From: Bacteroidetes bacterium HGW-Bacteroidetes-7
GTDB lineage: Bacteria > Bacteroidota > Bacteroidia > Bacteroidales > UBA932
Length of the DNA stretch: 64,000 bases
NCBI GenBank assembly: GCA_002842465.1
Contig: PHDA01000004.1
Span: 47,171-111,170 of the forward strand
Direction of reading: 5' to 3'
In this document: positions 15,411 through 24,232 of the stretch, piece after piece
Position numbering within the stretch: position 1 is the stretch's first letter
Layout of the letters: the number at the start of each line of letters is the position of its first letter
Notes under the pieces: model-generated
Told to the model about the DNA's origin: nothing
The model's input: the letters and a program-made list of their open reading frames with translations, nothing else
Databases searched by the model: none
Program-made: the position numbers and the translations under genes

Positions 15411-15569
15411 TTAATACCTATTTCGGTTAACAATTATAAGCGCGGCAATTACTCCGGGAACCCACCCGGCAAGAGTAAGAAGAAAAACGATTAAAACCGA
15501 ACCGCAACCGTAATCGATGACTGCCAGAGGGGGAAAGAGAATACAAACCAAGACTCTTAAAAATGACAT
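15411..15569 (-). CDS. YqaE/Pmp3-family small membrane protein
   Basis: ATG at 15567-15569 and TAA at 15411-15413 encode 52 residues: MSFLRVLVCILFPPLAVIDY, then CGSVLIVFLLTLAGWVPGVI and AALIIVNRNRY. The two hydrophobic helices, the PPLAV turn and the LTLxGWxPGxIxA motif identify the YqaE/Pmp3 stress-induced proteolipid family. Members affect membrane potential or salt tolerance in other organisms. It precedes the SNase gene by 6 bp. Confidence 0.9.
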   Translation of the reverse strand: MSFLRVLVCILFPPLAVIDYGCGSVLIVFLLTLAGWVPGVIAALIIVNRNRY

Positions 15570-15620
15570 TGCGAAAAATGATTATTACTGTTAATAATAT
15601 ATTTTGAATAGTTCAAAGTA

Positions 15621-17582
15621 TTAGGCTGTATTGTTTGATCTCGGTAAAATGGGATGGGTAAAGCAGAACCTTGCACCCTCTCTGTATTCAGGATCAATCC
15701 AGATCTTTCCGCCCAGGTTGGTAATTATCTGCTTTGAGATTGCAAGCCCAAGACCGGCACCTTGTGAGAATGTGTTAAGTTTTCCAAATCTTTCAAACAG
15801 CTTTTTGTGTTGCTCTTCCGGGATACCGCTGCCGGTATCACTTACTGAAAAAAGCAGGTGATTACCATTTAGTTCGTATTTTAAAACTATCTCCCCCTGC
15901 TGTGTAAATTTATTGGCATTAGTGAGTAAGTTTAACAGAACCTGAGATAATCTGTGGACATCGGTGTTAATTTCGCAGGATTTTAGATTGGATTCAAATC
16001 TGTAATCGATAGAGGCTTTTCTCAAATGGGTTGTTGTGGCAAGGACTTGTTCACAGAGTGAGTTCACCTCAACGGTACGAAAAACAAAATTTAGCTTTCC
16101 TGTCTCAAGGCCAGAAATATCAAGTATGTCTGTTATGAGTGTTAAGAGCAATTCTGAGTTCTGGGCAATTACTTTGTTCATCTCTATCCTCTGCTCTGTT
16201 GTGTAATCGTCAGATATCAGAAGATTTGAAAAACCCACTATTGAATTTAGAGGCGTTCTGATCTCGTGACTCATGTTTGCAAGAAATGCAGACTTCAGGT
16301 GGTCGCTCTCCTCTGCCCTCTCTTTTGCCTCTATAAGCTCTTGCCTGTTCTCTTCCAGATGCTTCCGGAGACGTTTGTTTCTGGAGTACATAATAAAGAG
16401 AGTAATCATAAATATTGCAAGGATCACAGTTACAGAGGAGACCAGAATCAGATAGTTTCTGTACCTGGTTAATCTAGGGTCTTTAGCATTAATTAAGGTG
16501 CTTTCCGGGGGTAACATCCCTTTATTAATCTTCAGTTTTTCCAGAAGGCGCTGATCAAATTGATATGAGCCACCGGATGTATTGAATCTGACGGAATCTA
16601 TGTCTCCTTTAGCATACGACTCAATAAGACTTACAATCTTTTTTGCGTGCTGACCGTAATTTGGAATGAATCCTCCAATTGCTCCGGAACCGAGCCCTGT
16701 TCCTGACATTGTGAATACCGGAAGGTTAGGATTTGCCGAAATAAGCTCTTCAAGAGAATTGCCCAGAAAATATTGGCCATCTTTGTTAACTCTCCAGGTT
16801 GCTATGAGCATTGCAGTGTTTTGCGGGAGCACCTTAATCGATTGGAGAATTTCATTGAAATGCAACTCCCGGCTATCCAAAAACAAATAATTCACGTTAG
16901 GAACTTCGTTCATGTCCCTTTTGAAGAGAGCCTTCATGGACAATCCTCCGTAAGTATTGTCAGAAAGAAATACAATATTTTTTGTTTCGGGATAAAAACT
17001 TAGAATAAGATCGATGTTTCTTCTTGGGATGTACTGATTTAATATTCCTCCCGCAATTGCTTTTCTCCTGGCCTTACGTGACATATTTACCCATTCGGGC
17101 TGCCAGGTTTCATCTACTGTTGTTAGCGGTAATTCAATCCCGTTATTACTCATATATTCACCGAATATGGGTACATCGGCCGGAAGAGAGTCCTGTGCCA
17201 GTAGAGCTGCCCATGCCTCCTGACCTATTGCGATGATTGCACGTAACTTTTTGTTTTCGTATTTTCTAAGTAAAGAAGCGACTCTTCCTTTCCACAGATA
17301 TGCCTCTTCGTTAAAGTTTTTAGCCCCCAGGTCCTCAATAAGTACAATTGCATATTCTTTATAATCTGTTCCTAGTGCTGATTCAAATTCGTTTATAAAA
17401 TCCATTGTCCTTTTGGTGTCCGGATTAAAGGAGGAGATAATCAGATATACCTCTTGTTCAGCTTCGGCGTTTTGTGATCTGAGATGAGTAGGGAAGGGGT
17501 TAAAAATTAGAAATACGACCAGAGCAAATAGAGCTCCGGTATTGTGTAAAAGCAACGTAAATTTCTCTTTGATATTCAACAT
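15621..17582 (-). CDS. Membrane sensor histidine kinase with periplasmic binding-protein-like domain
   Basis: Taking the ATG at 17580-17582 gives 653 residues; a TTG 18 bp upstream lies inside the promoter box and is discarded. An N-terminal hydrophobic segment is followed by a periplasmic domain of about 330 residues (VYLIISSFNPDTKRT..., IIAIGQEAWAALL, MSGTGLGSGAIGGFIPNYGQH) that resembles ABC substrate-binding proteins. Then come a transmembrane helix (near residues 380-403), a short coiled coil, a HisKA domain with HEIRTPLN (phosphoacceptor His439) and an HATPase_c domain with NANKFT, DTGSGIP, FERFG and GAGLGLAIS boxes. No receiver or HTH domain is attached and no response regulator gene is adjacent, so its partner lies elsewhere. 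Confidence 0.88.
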   Translation of the reverse strand: MLNIKEKFTLLLHNTGALFALVVFLIFNPFPTHLRSQNAEAEQEVYLIISSFNPDTKRTMDFINEFESALGTDYKEYAIVLIEDLGAKNFNEEAYLWKGRVASLLRKYENKKLRAIIAIGQEAWAALLAQDSLPADVPIFGEYMSNNGIELPLTTVDETWQPEWVNMSRKARRKAIAGGILNQYIPRRNIDLILSFYPETKNIVFLSDNTYGGLSMKALFKRDMNEVPNVNYLFLDSRELHFNEILQSIKVLPQNTAMLIATWRVNKDGQYFLGNSLEELISANPNLPVFTMSGTGLGSGAIGGFIPNYGQHAKKIVSLIESYAKGDIDSVRFNTSGGSYQFDQRLLEKLKINKGMLPPESTLINAKDPRLTRYRNYLILVSSVTVILAIFMITLFIMYSRNKRLRKHLEENRQELIEAKERAEESDHLKSAFLANMSHEIRTPLNSIVGFSNLLISDDYTTEQRIEMNKVIAQNSELLLTLITDILDISGLETGKLNFVFRTVEVNSLCEQVLATTTHLRKASIDYRFESNLKSCEINTDVHRLSQVLLNLLTNANKFTQQGEIVLKYELNGNHLLFSVSDTGSGIPEEQHKKLFERFGKLNTFSQGAGLGLAISKQIITNLGGKIWIDPEYREGARFCFTHPILPRSNNTA

Positions 17583-17597
17583 CCCGTTTAAGTAACG

Positions 17598-17626
17598 CAA
17601 ATGTATAAAAAATTATATTAAGGCAA
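17598..17626 (-). promoter_or_regulatory. Promoter of the sensor kinase gene
   Basis: Minus strand TTG (17624-17626), 18 bp, TACATTTG (17598-17605, exact). It lies at the 3' end of the upstream flippase-like gene, and transcription would start near 17591, excluding the TTG start at 17600. Confidence 0.55.
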
Positions 17627-18613
17627 CTGACTTTTACCCTTAAAAAACGAGAAGCTTATAAGAGAGACAGCTCCGCAAGCTATCATTGTAAGTGCCTGAG
17701 AACCGTGAGAAATAGTGGCAAACACAACGCCTGTAGTCTGATCTATTCCGTATATGGTTGCAAGCGCAAGTGAAATTATAAAGTGGTATGCACCTATACC
17801 GCCCTGAACTGGTATAGCCCAGCCGAATCCGCCTATCACCATCAGAAAAAGGGCATCAGAAACGCCAAGTCCCTCCACTAAAGGGAAGGCGAGTATAGTG
17901 GTGTAACTCATGAGCCAGTAGCAAATCCAAATTAAAATGGTATAAATTATAAAAAGCCATTTCTGTTTCATTCGAAAACCTGAAACAATACCTGCCAGAA
18001 CACCCTTAACAATATCAGCGATCTTTCTGAACACGGGGTGTTTTTTTCTGAATAGATAAACTATGTAAAAGAATATGGCAAAAGCAGATAAAATTGTCAC
18101 GGCAACAATACCTAATCCACCGGAGAATCTATCACCAAAAGCAGAAAAAATCTGGTTGTCAATAAAGTTGCCGAATCTGCTCCACTGTAAAACAAAAATT
18201 GCAGTTGATAACACCGCAAGTGAAAGGAGGTCAACACTCCGCTCAAGGACAACTGTGCCGGCAACTTTTTCAAATGAGAGGCCGGTTTTTCTGGTTATTA
18301 CGCCACATCTGGCAAACTCTCCTGCACGAGGAACTGCAAAGTTTGTAATGTAGCCGATATTTATCCCATCCCATGCATCCCTGCGCTTAACTCCTGAATT
18401 TAAGGGGAGCATTATCATTCTCCACCTGAGAGCTCTAAGCCAGAATGCTGCTATGCTCACAACCATAGATATGGCAATCAAAGTATAATTTGCGCTCTTT
18501 AACCCCCCGGTAAAATCACTCCATTTTACCTCTCGGAACGAGAACCATAAAAGAACTATGGCTGCTGCAAACAGTAGTATATATTTTATGGCTGAAATGA
18601 GGCGTTGCTTCAT
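17618..18613 (-). CDS. Lysylphosphatidylglycerol synthase TM-region/UPF0104 family protein
   Basis: A 331-residue integral membrane protein with about eight helices. Family hallmarks are RALRWRMIM after the second helix, FAVPRAGEFARC, ERSVDLL and the GGFGWAIPVQGGIGAYH region. The soluble aminoacyl-transferase domain of MprF is absent, so it is a flippase-like stand-alone TM unit, perhaps moving a lipid or lipid-linked glycan. It follows panD by 11 bp and is probably co-transcribed with panC-panD, though no functional link is known. Confidence 0.87.
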   Translation of the reverse strand: MKQRLISAIKYILLFAAAIVLLWFSFREVKWSDFTGGLKSANYTLIAISMVVSIAAFWLRALRWRMIMLPLNSGVKRRDAWDGINIGYITNFAVPRAGEFARCGVITRKTGLSFEKVAGTVVLERSVDLLSLAVLSTAIFVLQWSRFGNFIDNQIFSAFGDRFSGGLGIVAVTILSAFAIFFYIVYLFRKKHPVFRKIADIVKGVLAGIVSGFRMKQKWLFIIYTILIWICYWLMSYTTILAFPLVEGLGVSDALFLMVIGGFGWAIPVQGGIGAYHFIISLALATIYGIDQTTGVVFATISHGSQALTMIACGAVSLISFSFFKGKSQLP

Positions 18614-18624
18614 TACGAAATTGA

Positions 18625-18975
18625 TTATACCAGCTTATTTGTTTCAGAGTCGGGGAATATTACCTTCGGTTTAAAGACCAATGCCTCTTCCGGAGTCATA
18701 TGTGCATAGGCCATAATAATTATGAGATGTCCTACAGAAAATTTGTGTGCAGCAGCTCCGTTAATTCCTATCTTACCACTACCTCTGTCACCTTTTATCA
18801 CATATGTCTCTATCCGCTCGCCGTTGTCAATATTGACAATTGAAACCTTTTCATTTATATAGAGCCCGGCCGCTTCAATCAGATCTTCGTCTATAGTTAC
18901 ACTACCAATGTAATTAAGGTTAGCTTCAGTTACACGGGCTCGGTGTATTTTTGACTTCATCAGCTCTAACAACAT
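18625..18975 (-). CDS. panD: Aspartate 1-decarboxylase proenzyme
   Basis: A 116-residue pyruvoyl enzyme making beta-alanine from aspartate for pantothenate. The self-cleavage site is NYIGSVTID, Gly24-Ser25, where Ser25 becomes the pyruvoyl group. [11 protein letters not shown] is the usual N-terminal motif, and NGAAAHKF and IIIMAYAHM are conserved. The ATG at 18973-18975 places the cleavage Ser at the canonical position 25, which supports this start over the internal Met6. It starts 1 bp after the panC stop. Confidence 0.97.
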   Translation of the reverse strand: MLLELMKSKIHRARVTEANLNYIGSVTIDEDLIEAAGLYINEKVSIVNIDNGERIETYVIKGDRGSGKIGINGAAAHKFSVGHLIIIMAYAHMTPEEALVFKPKVIFPDSETNKLV

Positions 18976-18976
18976 C

Positions 18977-19837
18977 TCACTTAAGTTTTATATTATCAAT
19001 TAATCGGACTGCACCTGCAAAAACAGCTGTACATAGTTGTATTTCATCAGCTTCATCCCAACTCTTAACCGGACACAGGGAAATTGAGTCAACAATTTCG
19101 GCATATTCGGTTTTTAGCAGAGGCTCTGAGTTAATCTCAGAGATTACCCACTTTGTCAGCTCTTGAGGTGCAGGGCAAATTTGGGACAAATTTTGTGCCG
19201 TTGCAATCTTTGCAGCTTTTTTTAGTGTTTTGTATATAGCGGGCGCTACTTTCCTATGTTCGGGTGTAAGCAGTAAATTTCTGGAGCTCATTGCCAAACC
19301 GTCACTCTCTCGGACCGTTGGACATGAAACTATTGAAAGAGGATAATTCAGCTTTTTGCTGAAATACCTGATTATTGCCAGCTGTTGAAAGTCTTTCTCT
19401 CCAAAATAGGCAAATTTGGGTTCTACAATATCAAAAAGACGGGTGACTACCTGTGCAACACCGTTAAAATGTCCCGGTCTGTGTGGTCCCTCTCCATTAC
19501 TGTCCAATCCACCTAAATCAAATATTCTGTTATCTTTTTGCGGGTAGATCTCTTCAATAGACGGAATAAAAACTATTGTGGCTCCTGCTTTTTCAAGCAT
19601 TTCACAATCATTCTCTAATGTACGCGGGTATTTTTCAAGATCTGCAGGGTTATTAAACTGGGTGGGGTTAACAAAAATGCTAACTACAACAATTTTACAA
19701 TCCGCTGCTGCTCTGTTTACAAGAGAGATATGCCCCTGATGCAACGCTCCCATTGTTGGAACAAACCCTACTTCATAACCTTTTGGCACTAAAGATATTG
19801 CATCATAAAATTGGGACAGGGTGTAACAGATTGTCAT
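18977..19837 (-). CDS. panC: Pantothenate synthetase (pantoate-beta-alanine ligase)
   Basis: A 286-residue ATP-dependent ligase that joins pantoate and the beta-alanine made by PanD. Motifs: [15 protein letters not shown] (HxGH nucleotidyl site), [33 protein letters not shown] and SSRNLLL. ATG at 19835-19837; the TTG one codon upstream is less likely. Adjacent panD makes this a two-gene pantothenate operon; panB is not in the window. Confidence 0.97.
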   Translation of the reverse strand: MTICYTLSQFYDAISLVPKGYEVGFVPTMGALHQGHISLVNRAAADCKIVVVSIFVNPTQFNNPADLEKYPRTLENDCEMLEKAGATIVFIPSIEEIYPQKDNRIFDLGGLDSNGEGPHRPGHFNGVAQVVTRLFDIVEPKFAYFGEKDFQQLAIIRYFSKKLNYPLSIVSCPTVRESDGLAMSSRNLLLTPEHRKVAPAIYKTLKKAAKIATAQNLSQICPAPQELTKWVISEINSEPLLKTEYAEIVDSISLCPVKSWDEADEIQLCTAVFAGAVRLIDNIKLK

Positions 19838-19848
19838 CAATTTGAAAA

Positions 19849-19881
19849 TTTTTGCAAACCTACAAAAAAATATGAACTTTG
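19849..19881 (+). promoter_or_regulatory. Promoter of the racemase gene
   Basis: Plus strand TTTTTG (19849-19854), 19 bp, GAACTTTG (19874-19881), one mismatch to TAnnTTTG. It overlaps the panC promoter on the other strand, so the two divergent operons share about 30 bp of control DNA. Confidence 0.5.
19855..19862 (-). promoter_or_regulatory. -7 box of panC-panD
   Basis: Exact TAGGTTTG on the minus strand, 18 bp upstream of the panC ATG. The -33 box is not a good match. Confidence 0.5.
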
Positions 19882-19919
19882 CACGCAGAACCTTTTTCCG
19901 CTTAAAATCTGCATATTAA

Positions 19920-20621
19920 ATGAAAAGTATAAAAACTCTGGGAATTCTCGGAGGTATGGGACCTGAGGCTACCTCATACCTTTTTAACCTCATTATCAAG
20001 AATACAAAGGTTAAAAAAGATCAGGATCACATACCTGTAGTCATTTTCAACTACCCCCAAATTCCCGATAGAACTCTTAACATTGTTGAGAACGGAGAAT
20101 CACCACTTTTATATCTGATAAAAGGTATGAAACTTTTGGAAAAGGCAAAAGCAGATGTTGTTATTATACCTTGTAATACAGCTCATTATTATATTGCGGA
20201 AATTAATAAATACTCCTCACTTCCAATCCTTAATATGATTGAACTGACTTCAAAATATATTAAGGATATGCCTGTAAAAAAGATTGGAGTACTGGCAACT
20301 ACCGGTACTGTCAGAACAAAACTGTATCAGAGGAGTCTTGAAAATCTGGGACTGGAGGTACTCTTACCTACAGAAAAGGAGCAGCAGGATTTGGTTATGG
20401 AGGCCGTTTACGGAAAAAGAGGTGTTAAAGCCGGTTACAAAAAGGAACCAAAAAAGCTTCTCAAAGAGATATCCGATAGATTAACTAAGAGGGGGGCAGA
20501 GGTTATTATTGCAGGATGTACAGAGATACCGCTTGTACTGGATAGAAAAGATATCCCGGTAGATTTGGTAAATCCCATGGAGATTCTTGCAAAGGCAGCG
20601 ATTGCGTATTGCAAAGGATAA
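19920..20621 (+). CDS. Aspartate/glutamate racemase family protein
   Basis: A 233-residue cofactor-independent racemase-fold protein. ILGGMGPEATSYLF opens the protein, and the two catalytic cysteines are Cys85 in IIPCNTAH and Cys200 in IAGCTEIPL. GVLATTGT is the middle motif. This arrangement fits the YgeA/RacX-type broad-specificity amino acid racemases better than MurI. D-aspartate or another D-amino acid is the likely product. It starts a plus-strand group with the PfkB kinase and the GHL10 lipoprotein. Confidence 0.92.
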   Translation: MKSIKTLGILGGMGPEATSYLFNLIIKNTKVKKDQDHIPVVIFNYPQIPDRTLNIVENGESPLLYLIKGMKLLEKAKADVVIIPCNTAHYYIAEINKYSSLPILNMIELTSKYIKDMPVKKIGVLATTGTVRTKLYQRSLENLGLEVLLPTEKEQQDLVMEAVYGKRGVKAGYKKEPKKLLKEISDRLTKRGAEVIIAGCTEIPLVLDRKDIPVDLVNPMEILAKAAIAYCKG

Positions 20622-20664
20622 AATGAATATTTTAAGTTATATTTAAATCATAAAAATAATTGAC

Positions 20665-21657
20665 GTGAAATCAATATTGGGAATAGGCAATGCCCTGACT
20701 GACATCCTGGCAGTTTTGGAAAATGATTCACTTCTTGAGCAGTTTCACCTGCCAGAGGGTAGTATGCAGCATGTTGACAGGGAGACCGGAGAAAAGATTT
20801 GGCAAACACTCAAACCTATGGGGGTGCAGTACGTGGCTGGAGGCTCAGCAGCTAACACTATTACAGCTACGGCAGTTCTTGGGATGCCCTCAACCTTTAT
20901 CGGCAAGGTGGGAAACGATGAGTTGGGCTCACTGTTCAAGTCAGAGCAGGCAAGGAACGGAATACAATCAATACTTTTTACTGGCAAAGCAGCCTCCGGC
21001 AGGGCAATGGTATTTATCACCGCTCCCAACGCCGAGAGAACATTTGCCGTATATCTGGGTGCCGCAATTGAACTGGTTCCCGAAGATCTTAAGCCGGAGC
21101 AGTTTGCAGGATATGACTATTTTCACATTGAGGGTTATCTGGTACAAAATCAAGACCTTGTGCGTAGAGCAGTAGAACTTGCTAAAGAGGCGGGTATGAT
21201 AATTTCGATAGATATGGCCAGTTATAATGTGGTTGAGAGCAATTTTGCCTTTTTGCATGACATAATAAAGAACTATGTTGATATTGTCTTTGCCAATGAA
21301 ACCGAGGCTCAGGTATTTGCAAACAGACCGCCAAGAGAGGCACTCGATGAGATTGCGAAAATGTGCGACATTGCCATTGTGAAAATTGGGAAAGATGGTT
21401 CGATGATTAAAAGTGGTGACGAATATCACTACATTGAGGCTTGGCCTGCAGACACAATAGATGCAACAGGAGCCGGAGATCTTTATGCTGCGGGATTTCT
21501 TTTTGCTCATTCCAACGGGCTCTCATTGAAAGATTGCGGAGATGTTGGTTCAATCGTAGCAGCTAAAGTGGTTGAGGTAATCGGGCCGAAAATTGATATC
21601 CCAAGGTGGAAGAAGGCAAAGCAGGAGATACGTGAGCTCACAGGTCTCCTTCAGTAG
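20665..21657 (+). CDS. PfkB-family carbohydrate/nucleoside kinase
   Basis: A 330-residue kinase beginning at GTG 20665 (MKSILGIGNALTDIL). YVAGGSAANTITATAVLG is the PfkB signature 1 region, and DATGAGDLYAAGFLFA carries the catalytic Asp of signature 2. The overall pattern, including NALTDILA and FHIEGYL, is that of the Bacteroidota PfkB proteins annotated as adenosine kinase or ribokinase-like. The exact sugar or nucleoside cannot be told. Confidence 0.9.
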   Translation: MKSILGIGNALTDILAVLENDSLLEQFHLPEGSMQHVDRETGEKIWQTLKPMGVQYVAGGSAANTITATAVLGMPSTFIGKVGNDELGSLFKSEQARNGIQSILFTGKAASGRAMVFITAPNAERTFAVYLGAAIELVPEDLKPEQFAGYDYFHIEGYLVQNQDLVRRAVELAKEAGMIISIDMASYNVVESNFAFLHDIIKNYVDIVFANETEAQVFANRPPREALDEIAKMCDIAIVKIGKDGSMIKSGDEYHYIEAWPADTIDATGAGDLYAAGFLFAHSNGLSLKDCGDVGSIVAAKVVEVIGPKIDIPRWKKAKQEIRELTGLLQ

Positions 21658-21686
21658 AATAAGGAATCTCTTTAAAACAGATAATT

Positions 21687-22871
21687 ATGGAAAAACTGAA
21701 ATTAATGCTTAAACTTTTCGCAGTGGCTTTTGCACTGCTTGCTTTTGTACCACAGGGGTGCACGATCAAAAAAGAATTGAAGCCTGATCTCAGTAAAAAA
21801 GTTTGGGCCTGGATGTCGGGTAAAACAACCATGACAGATCTGGAATGGGAAAATATGTTTGGAAAGGCTGCAGAAGCAGGCATCGATGCCATAATTCTTG
21901 AATGCCACGGGGGCTACCCGGAGGTTTTAGGTGACTCAACCAGTTTCAGAGACAGTGCAGCCATAAAGATTATTGAGATAGCTTTGCCATTTGCAAAAAA
22001 ACACAACATTGAGCTACACGCCTGGATCTGGACAACAAACAGAACCGAGATGAGTCTAAGGAATGCTCACCCTGAATGGTATCAGGTAAATGCTCAGGGG
22101 GAGTCCTGTCTTGATATAAAACTATACAATAGAGAGCACTACAGGTGGATATGCCCTTCCCGCCCCGAAGCGTTGGAGTATATGAAGGATAGAGTTGCCG
22201 AACTTGCGAAAATTGAGGGCCTTGCCGGTGTTCACCTTGATTTTATAAGATACCCCGATGCAATACTTCCATACGGACTGCATGAGTCAAGAGGAGTTGT
22301 TCAGGATAAAGTATATCCTTTGTGGGATTTCTGTTATTGTGAAGTTTGCAGAGAGAACTTTAAAACTCAAGCCGGAATTGATCCGGTTGAACTGGAGGAT
22401 CCTACATCAAATAAGGAATGGATGCAATACCGCTGGGATGTTCTCTCCTCTTTTGCAAGTGAATTGTGCAAAGAGATTAAATCGCACGGGAAAGTAGCTA
22501 CTGCTGCCGTCTTTGCATCACCGGAGGAGTCCAAAAAACTTGTAAGACAAGATTGGGTAAACTTCAGGAATATCGACATTATTTTCCCTATGATATATCA
22601 TAAATTCTACAGTTGGGAAGATCCTATGGTAGAGACAGCTACCAGAGAGGGGGTAGAAGCACTTATGGCCGCAGGCAATCCTGCTGCTCTCTGTTCCGGC
22701 CTCTTTGTGGGTCATGTGCCAAAGGATAGAATTCCGGAGTTTTTCGCGTATGCCAAAAGCGGAGGATCACAGGGTGTGTGCCTCTTCTCGCTAGAGGGAA
22801 TAAACAGAAACGAAGGTTACTGGGAGGCGCTGGGGAGTGCCATTAAAGAGTTTAAGAAGGAAGCTCTCTAA
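21687..22871 (+). CDS. GHL10-family glycosyl hydrolase-like lipoprotein
   Basis: A 394-residue protein with a signal ending in VPQGC (Cys25), so a lipoprotein. The mature part is a TIM-barrel of the GHL10 (DUF187) type: ELHAWIWTTNR, HPEWYQVNAQGE, CPSRPEALEYM, VAGVHLDFIRYPD-like GVHLDFIRYP, and later DIIFPMIYHKFYSW. Related proteins act on peptidoglycan or other glycans, but the substrate here is not known. The 3' end overlaps the convergent deoxynucleoside kinase gene by 4 bp. Confidence 0.87.
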   Translation: MEKLKLMLKLFAVAFALLAFVPQGCTIKKELKPDLSKKVWAWMSGKTTMTDLEWENMFGKAAEAGIDAIILECHGGYPEVLGDSTSFRDSAAIKIIEIALPFAKKHNIELHAWIWTTNRTEMSLRNAHPEWYQVNAQGESCLDIKLYNREHYRWICPSRPEALEYMKDRVAELAKIEGLAGVHLDFIRYPDAILPYGLHESRGVVQDKVYPLWDFCYCEVCRENFKTQAGIDPVELEDPTSNKEWMQYRWDVLSSFASELCKEIKSHGKVATAAVFASPEESKKLVRQDWVNFRNIDIIFPMIYHKFYSWEDPMVETATREGVEALMAAGNPAALCSGLFVGHVPKDRIPEFFAYAKSGGSQGVCLFSLEGINRNEGYWEALGSAIKEFKKEAL

Positions 22872-23482
22872 AAGATACCGTGAAGCTGGGCATCTACTCT
22901 GTCAATTACATGCCTGAGATCTTCGGTACGGTCCTCATACTTGATTTCATCAACATCAATTATAAGCACCTTACCATCTTTATATTCACCAATCCATTTT
23001 TCATATCTCTCGTTAAGTCCCGAGAGATAATCTATTCTGATGCCACTTTCATATTCGCGGCCTCTTTTATGAATTTGAGAAACAAGGTTTGGGATAGAAG
23101 AGCGTAAATATATTAGCAAATCGGGTGGCTTAACCAGTGATAACATCAAATCAAAAAGAGAGTTGTAGTTTTCGTAATCTCTTGTGCTCATCAGACCCAT
23201 ACTGTGCAAGTTAGGAGCAAAAATTCTTGCATCCTCATAAATGGTTCTGTCCTGAATTACATCGTTTTGGTCCCGTTCTATCTCTACTATACCTTTGAAA
23301 CGCTCCTGAAGGAAAAAAATCTGAAGATTGAAGGACCATCTTTGCATATCATTGTAAAAGTCTGCAAGATAGGGGTTGTTGTCAACCGTTTCATATTTTG
23401 CATCCCAATTGTAATGTTTTGAAAGTAATTTTGTTAGCGTGGTTTTCCCGCTTCCGATGTTTCCGGCTATTGCGACATGCAT
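22868..23482 (-). CDS. Deoxynucleoside kinase
   Basis: A 204-residue dNK-family kinase that phosphorylates deoxynucleosides for salvage. The P-loop GNIGSGKTTL is at residues 7-16, QDRTIYEDARIFA contains the D-R motif near the active site, and RGREYESGI is the lid region. Specificity between deoxyadenosine, deoxyguanosine and deoxycytidine cannot be assigned. It diverges from pcm with 74 bp between the genes. Confidence 0.93.
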   Translation of the reverse strand: MHVAIAGNIGSGKTTLTKLLSKHYNWDAKYETVDNNPYLADFYNDMQRWSFNLQIFFLQERFKGIVEIERDQNDVIQDRTIYEDARIFAPNLHSMGLMSTRDYENYNSLFDLMLSLVKPPDLLIYLRSSIPNLVSQIHKRGREYESGIRIDYLSGLNERYEKWIGEYKDGKVLIIDVDEIKYEDRTEDLRHVIDRVDAQLHGIF

Positions 23483-23522
23483 AATTATATTTTTTTTGAT
23501 ATTCAGAGGGATCTCTCTACTG

Positions 23523-23530
23523 CAAAATTA
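23523..23530 (-). promoter_or_regulatory. -7 box of the deoxynucleoside kinase gene
   Basis: Exact TAATTTTG on the minus strand, giving a leader of about 34 nt. It lies back-to-back with the pcm box. Confidence 0.45.
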
Positions 23531-23544
23531 AGAAAATCTTTTAG

Positions 23545-23552
23545 TAATTTTG
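23545..23552 (+). promoter_or_regulatory. -7 box of pcm, adjacent to the start codon
   Basis: Exact TAATTTTG on the plus strand, with only 4 nt before the pcm ATG at 23557. Transcription should begin at or next to the start codon, so the mRNA would be leaderless. Confidence 0.5.
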
Positions 23553-23556
23553 CCCT

Positions 23557-24210
23557 ATGTTTGATACTTTACAACACAAAGGGAGGCGCAAACAGCTTCT
23601 TTCGCAATTACTGTCAAAATTCGAGTTCGACCCCCGGGTAATAGATGCAATGAACAAGGTTCCAAGGCATATGTTTGTAGATCATGGCCTTGATAATCTT
23701 GCATACCTTGATAAACCTTTGCCAATCGGAGCTAAACAAACAATCTCACAACCATATACGGTTGCCATGCAAACCCATCTTCTGTCGCAAAAAGCGGCAA
23801 AATTTGATAAGGTTCTTGAAATTGGTACAGGTTGTGCATACCAAACGTCAGTGCTTGCTGAGATGGGTTACAGGGTTTATAGTATAGAGAGACAGAAGGC
23901 GCTTTATATGCTGGCTCAGAAAAATCTGGCCCGGCTGGAGTATCACAACCCACTTTTGTATTTTGGGGATGGATTTGCCGGTTTACCCAAATTTGCCCCA
24001 TTTAAGGGAATTCTAATAACCTGTGGGGCACCTGAGATTCCAAACGAGCTTCTCAAACAACTTGCTATAGGAGGGAGAATGGTTATTCCCGTTGGTACAG
24101 GTACGCAGAGAATGGTAGTAGTGGACAGAATTTCAGAGGAGGAATTCACAAAAAGTGAACATGGAGACTATAAGTTTGTTCCTATGTTAAGTGGTATAGA
24201 AGATAAGTAA
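23557..24210 (+). CDS. pcm: Protein-L-isoaspartate O-methyltransferase
   Basis: A 217-residue SAM-dependent repair methyltransferase acting on isoaspartyl residues in damaged proteins. The N-terminal NKVPRHMFVD and AKQTISQPYTVAMQ motifs and the SAM site VLEIGTGCAYQTSVLAEMG are typical, as is GGRMVIPVGTG. The first ATG is needed for the N-terminal helix that the family shares, so the leaderless arrangement is likely real. It heads a run of five closely spaced plus-strand genes. Confidence 0.95.
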   Translation: MFDTLQHKGRRKQLLSQLLSKFEFDPRVIDAMNKVPRHMFVDHGLDNLAYLDKPLPIGAKQTISQPYTVAMQTHLLSQKAAKFDKVLEIGTGCAYQTSVLAEMGYRVYSIERQKALYMLAQKNLARLEYHNPLLYFGDGFAGLPKFAPFKGILITCGAPEIPNELLKQLAIGGRMVIPVGTGTQRMVVVDRISEEEFTKSEHGDYKFVPMLSGIEDK

Positions 24211-24232
24211 TTATAAAAATAAATAAGAAAAA

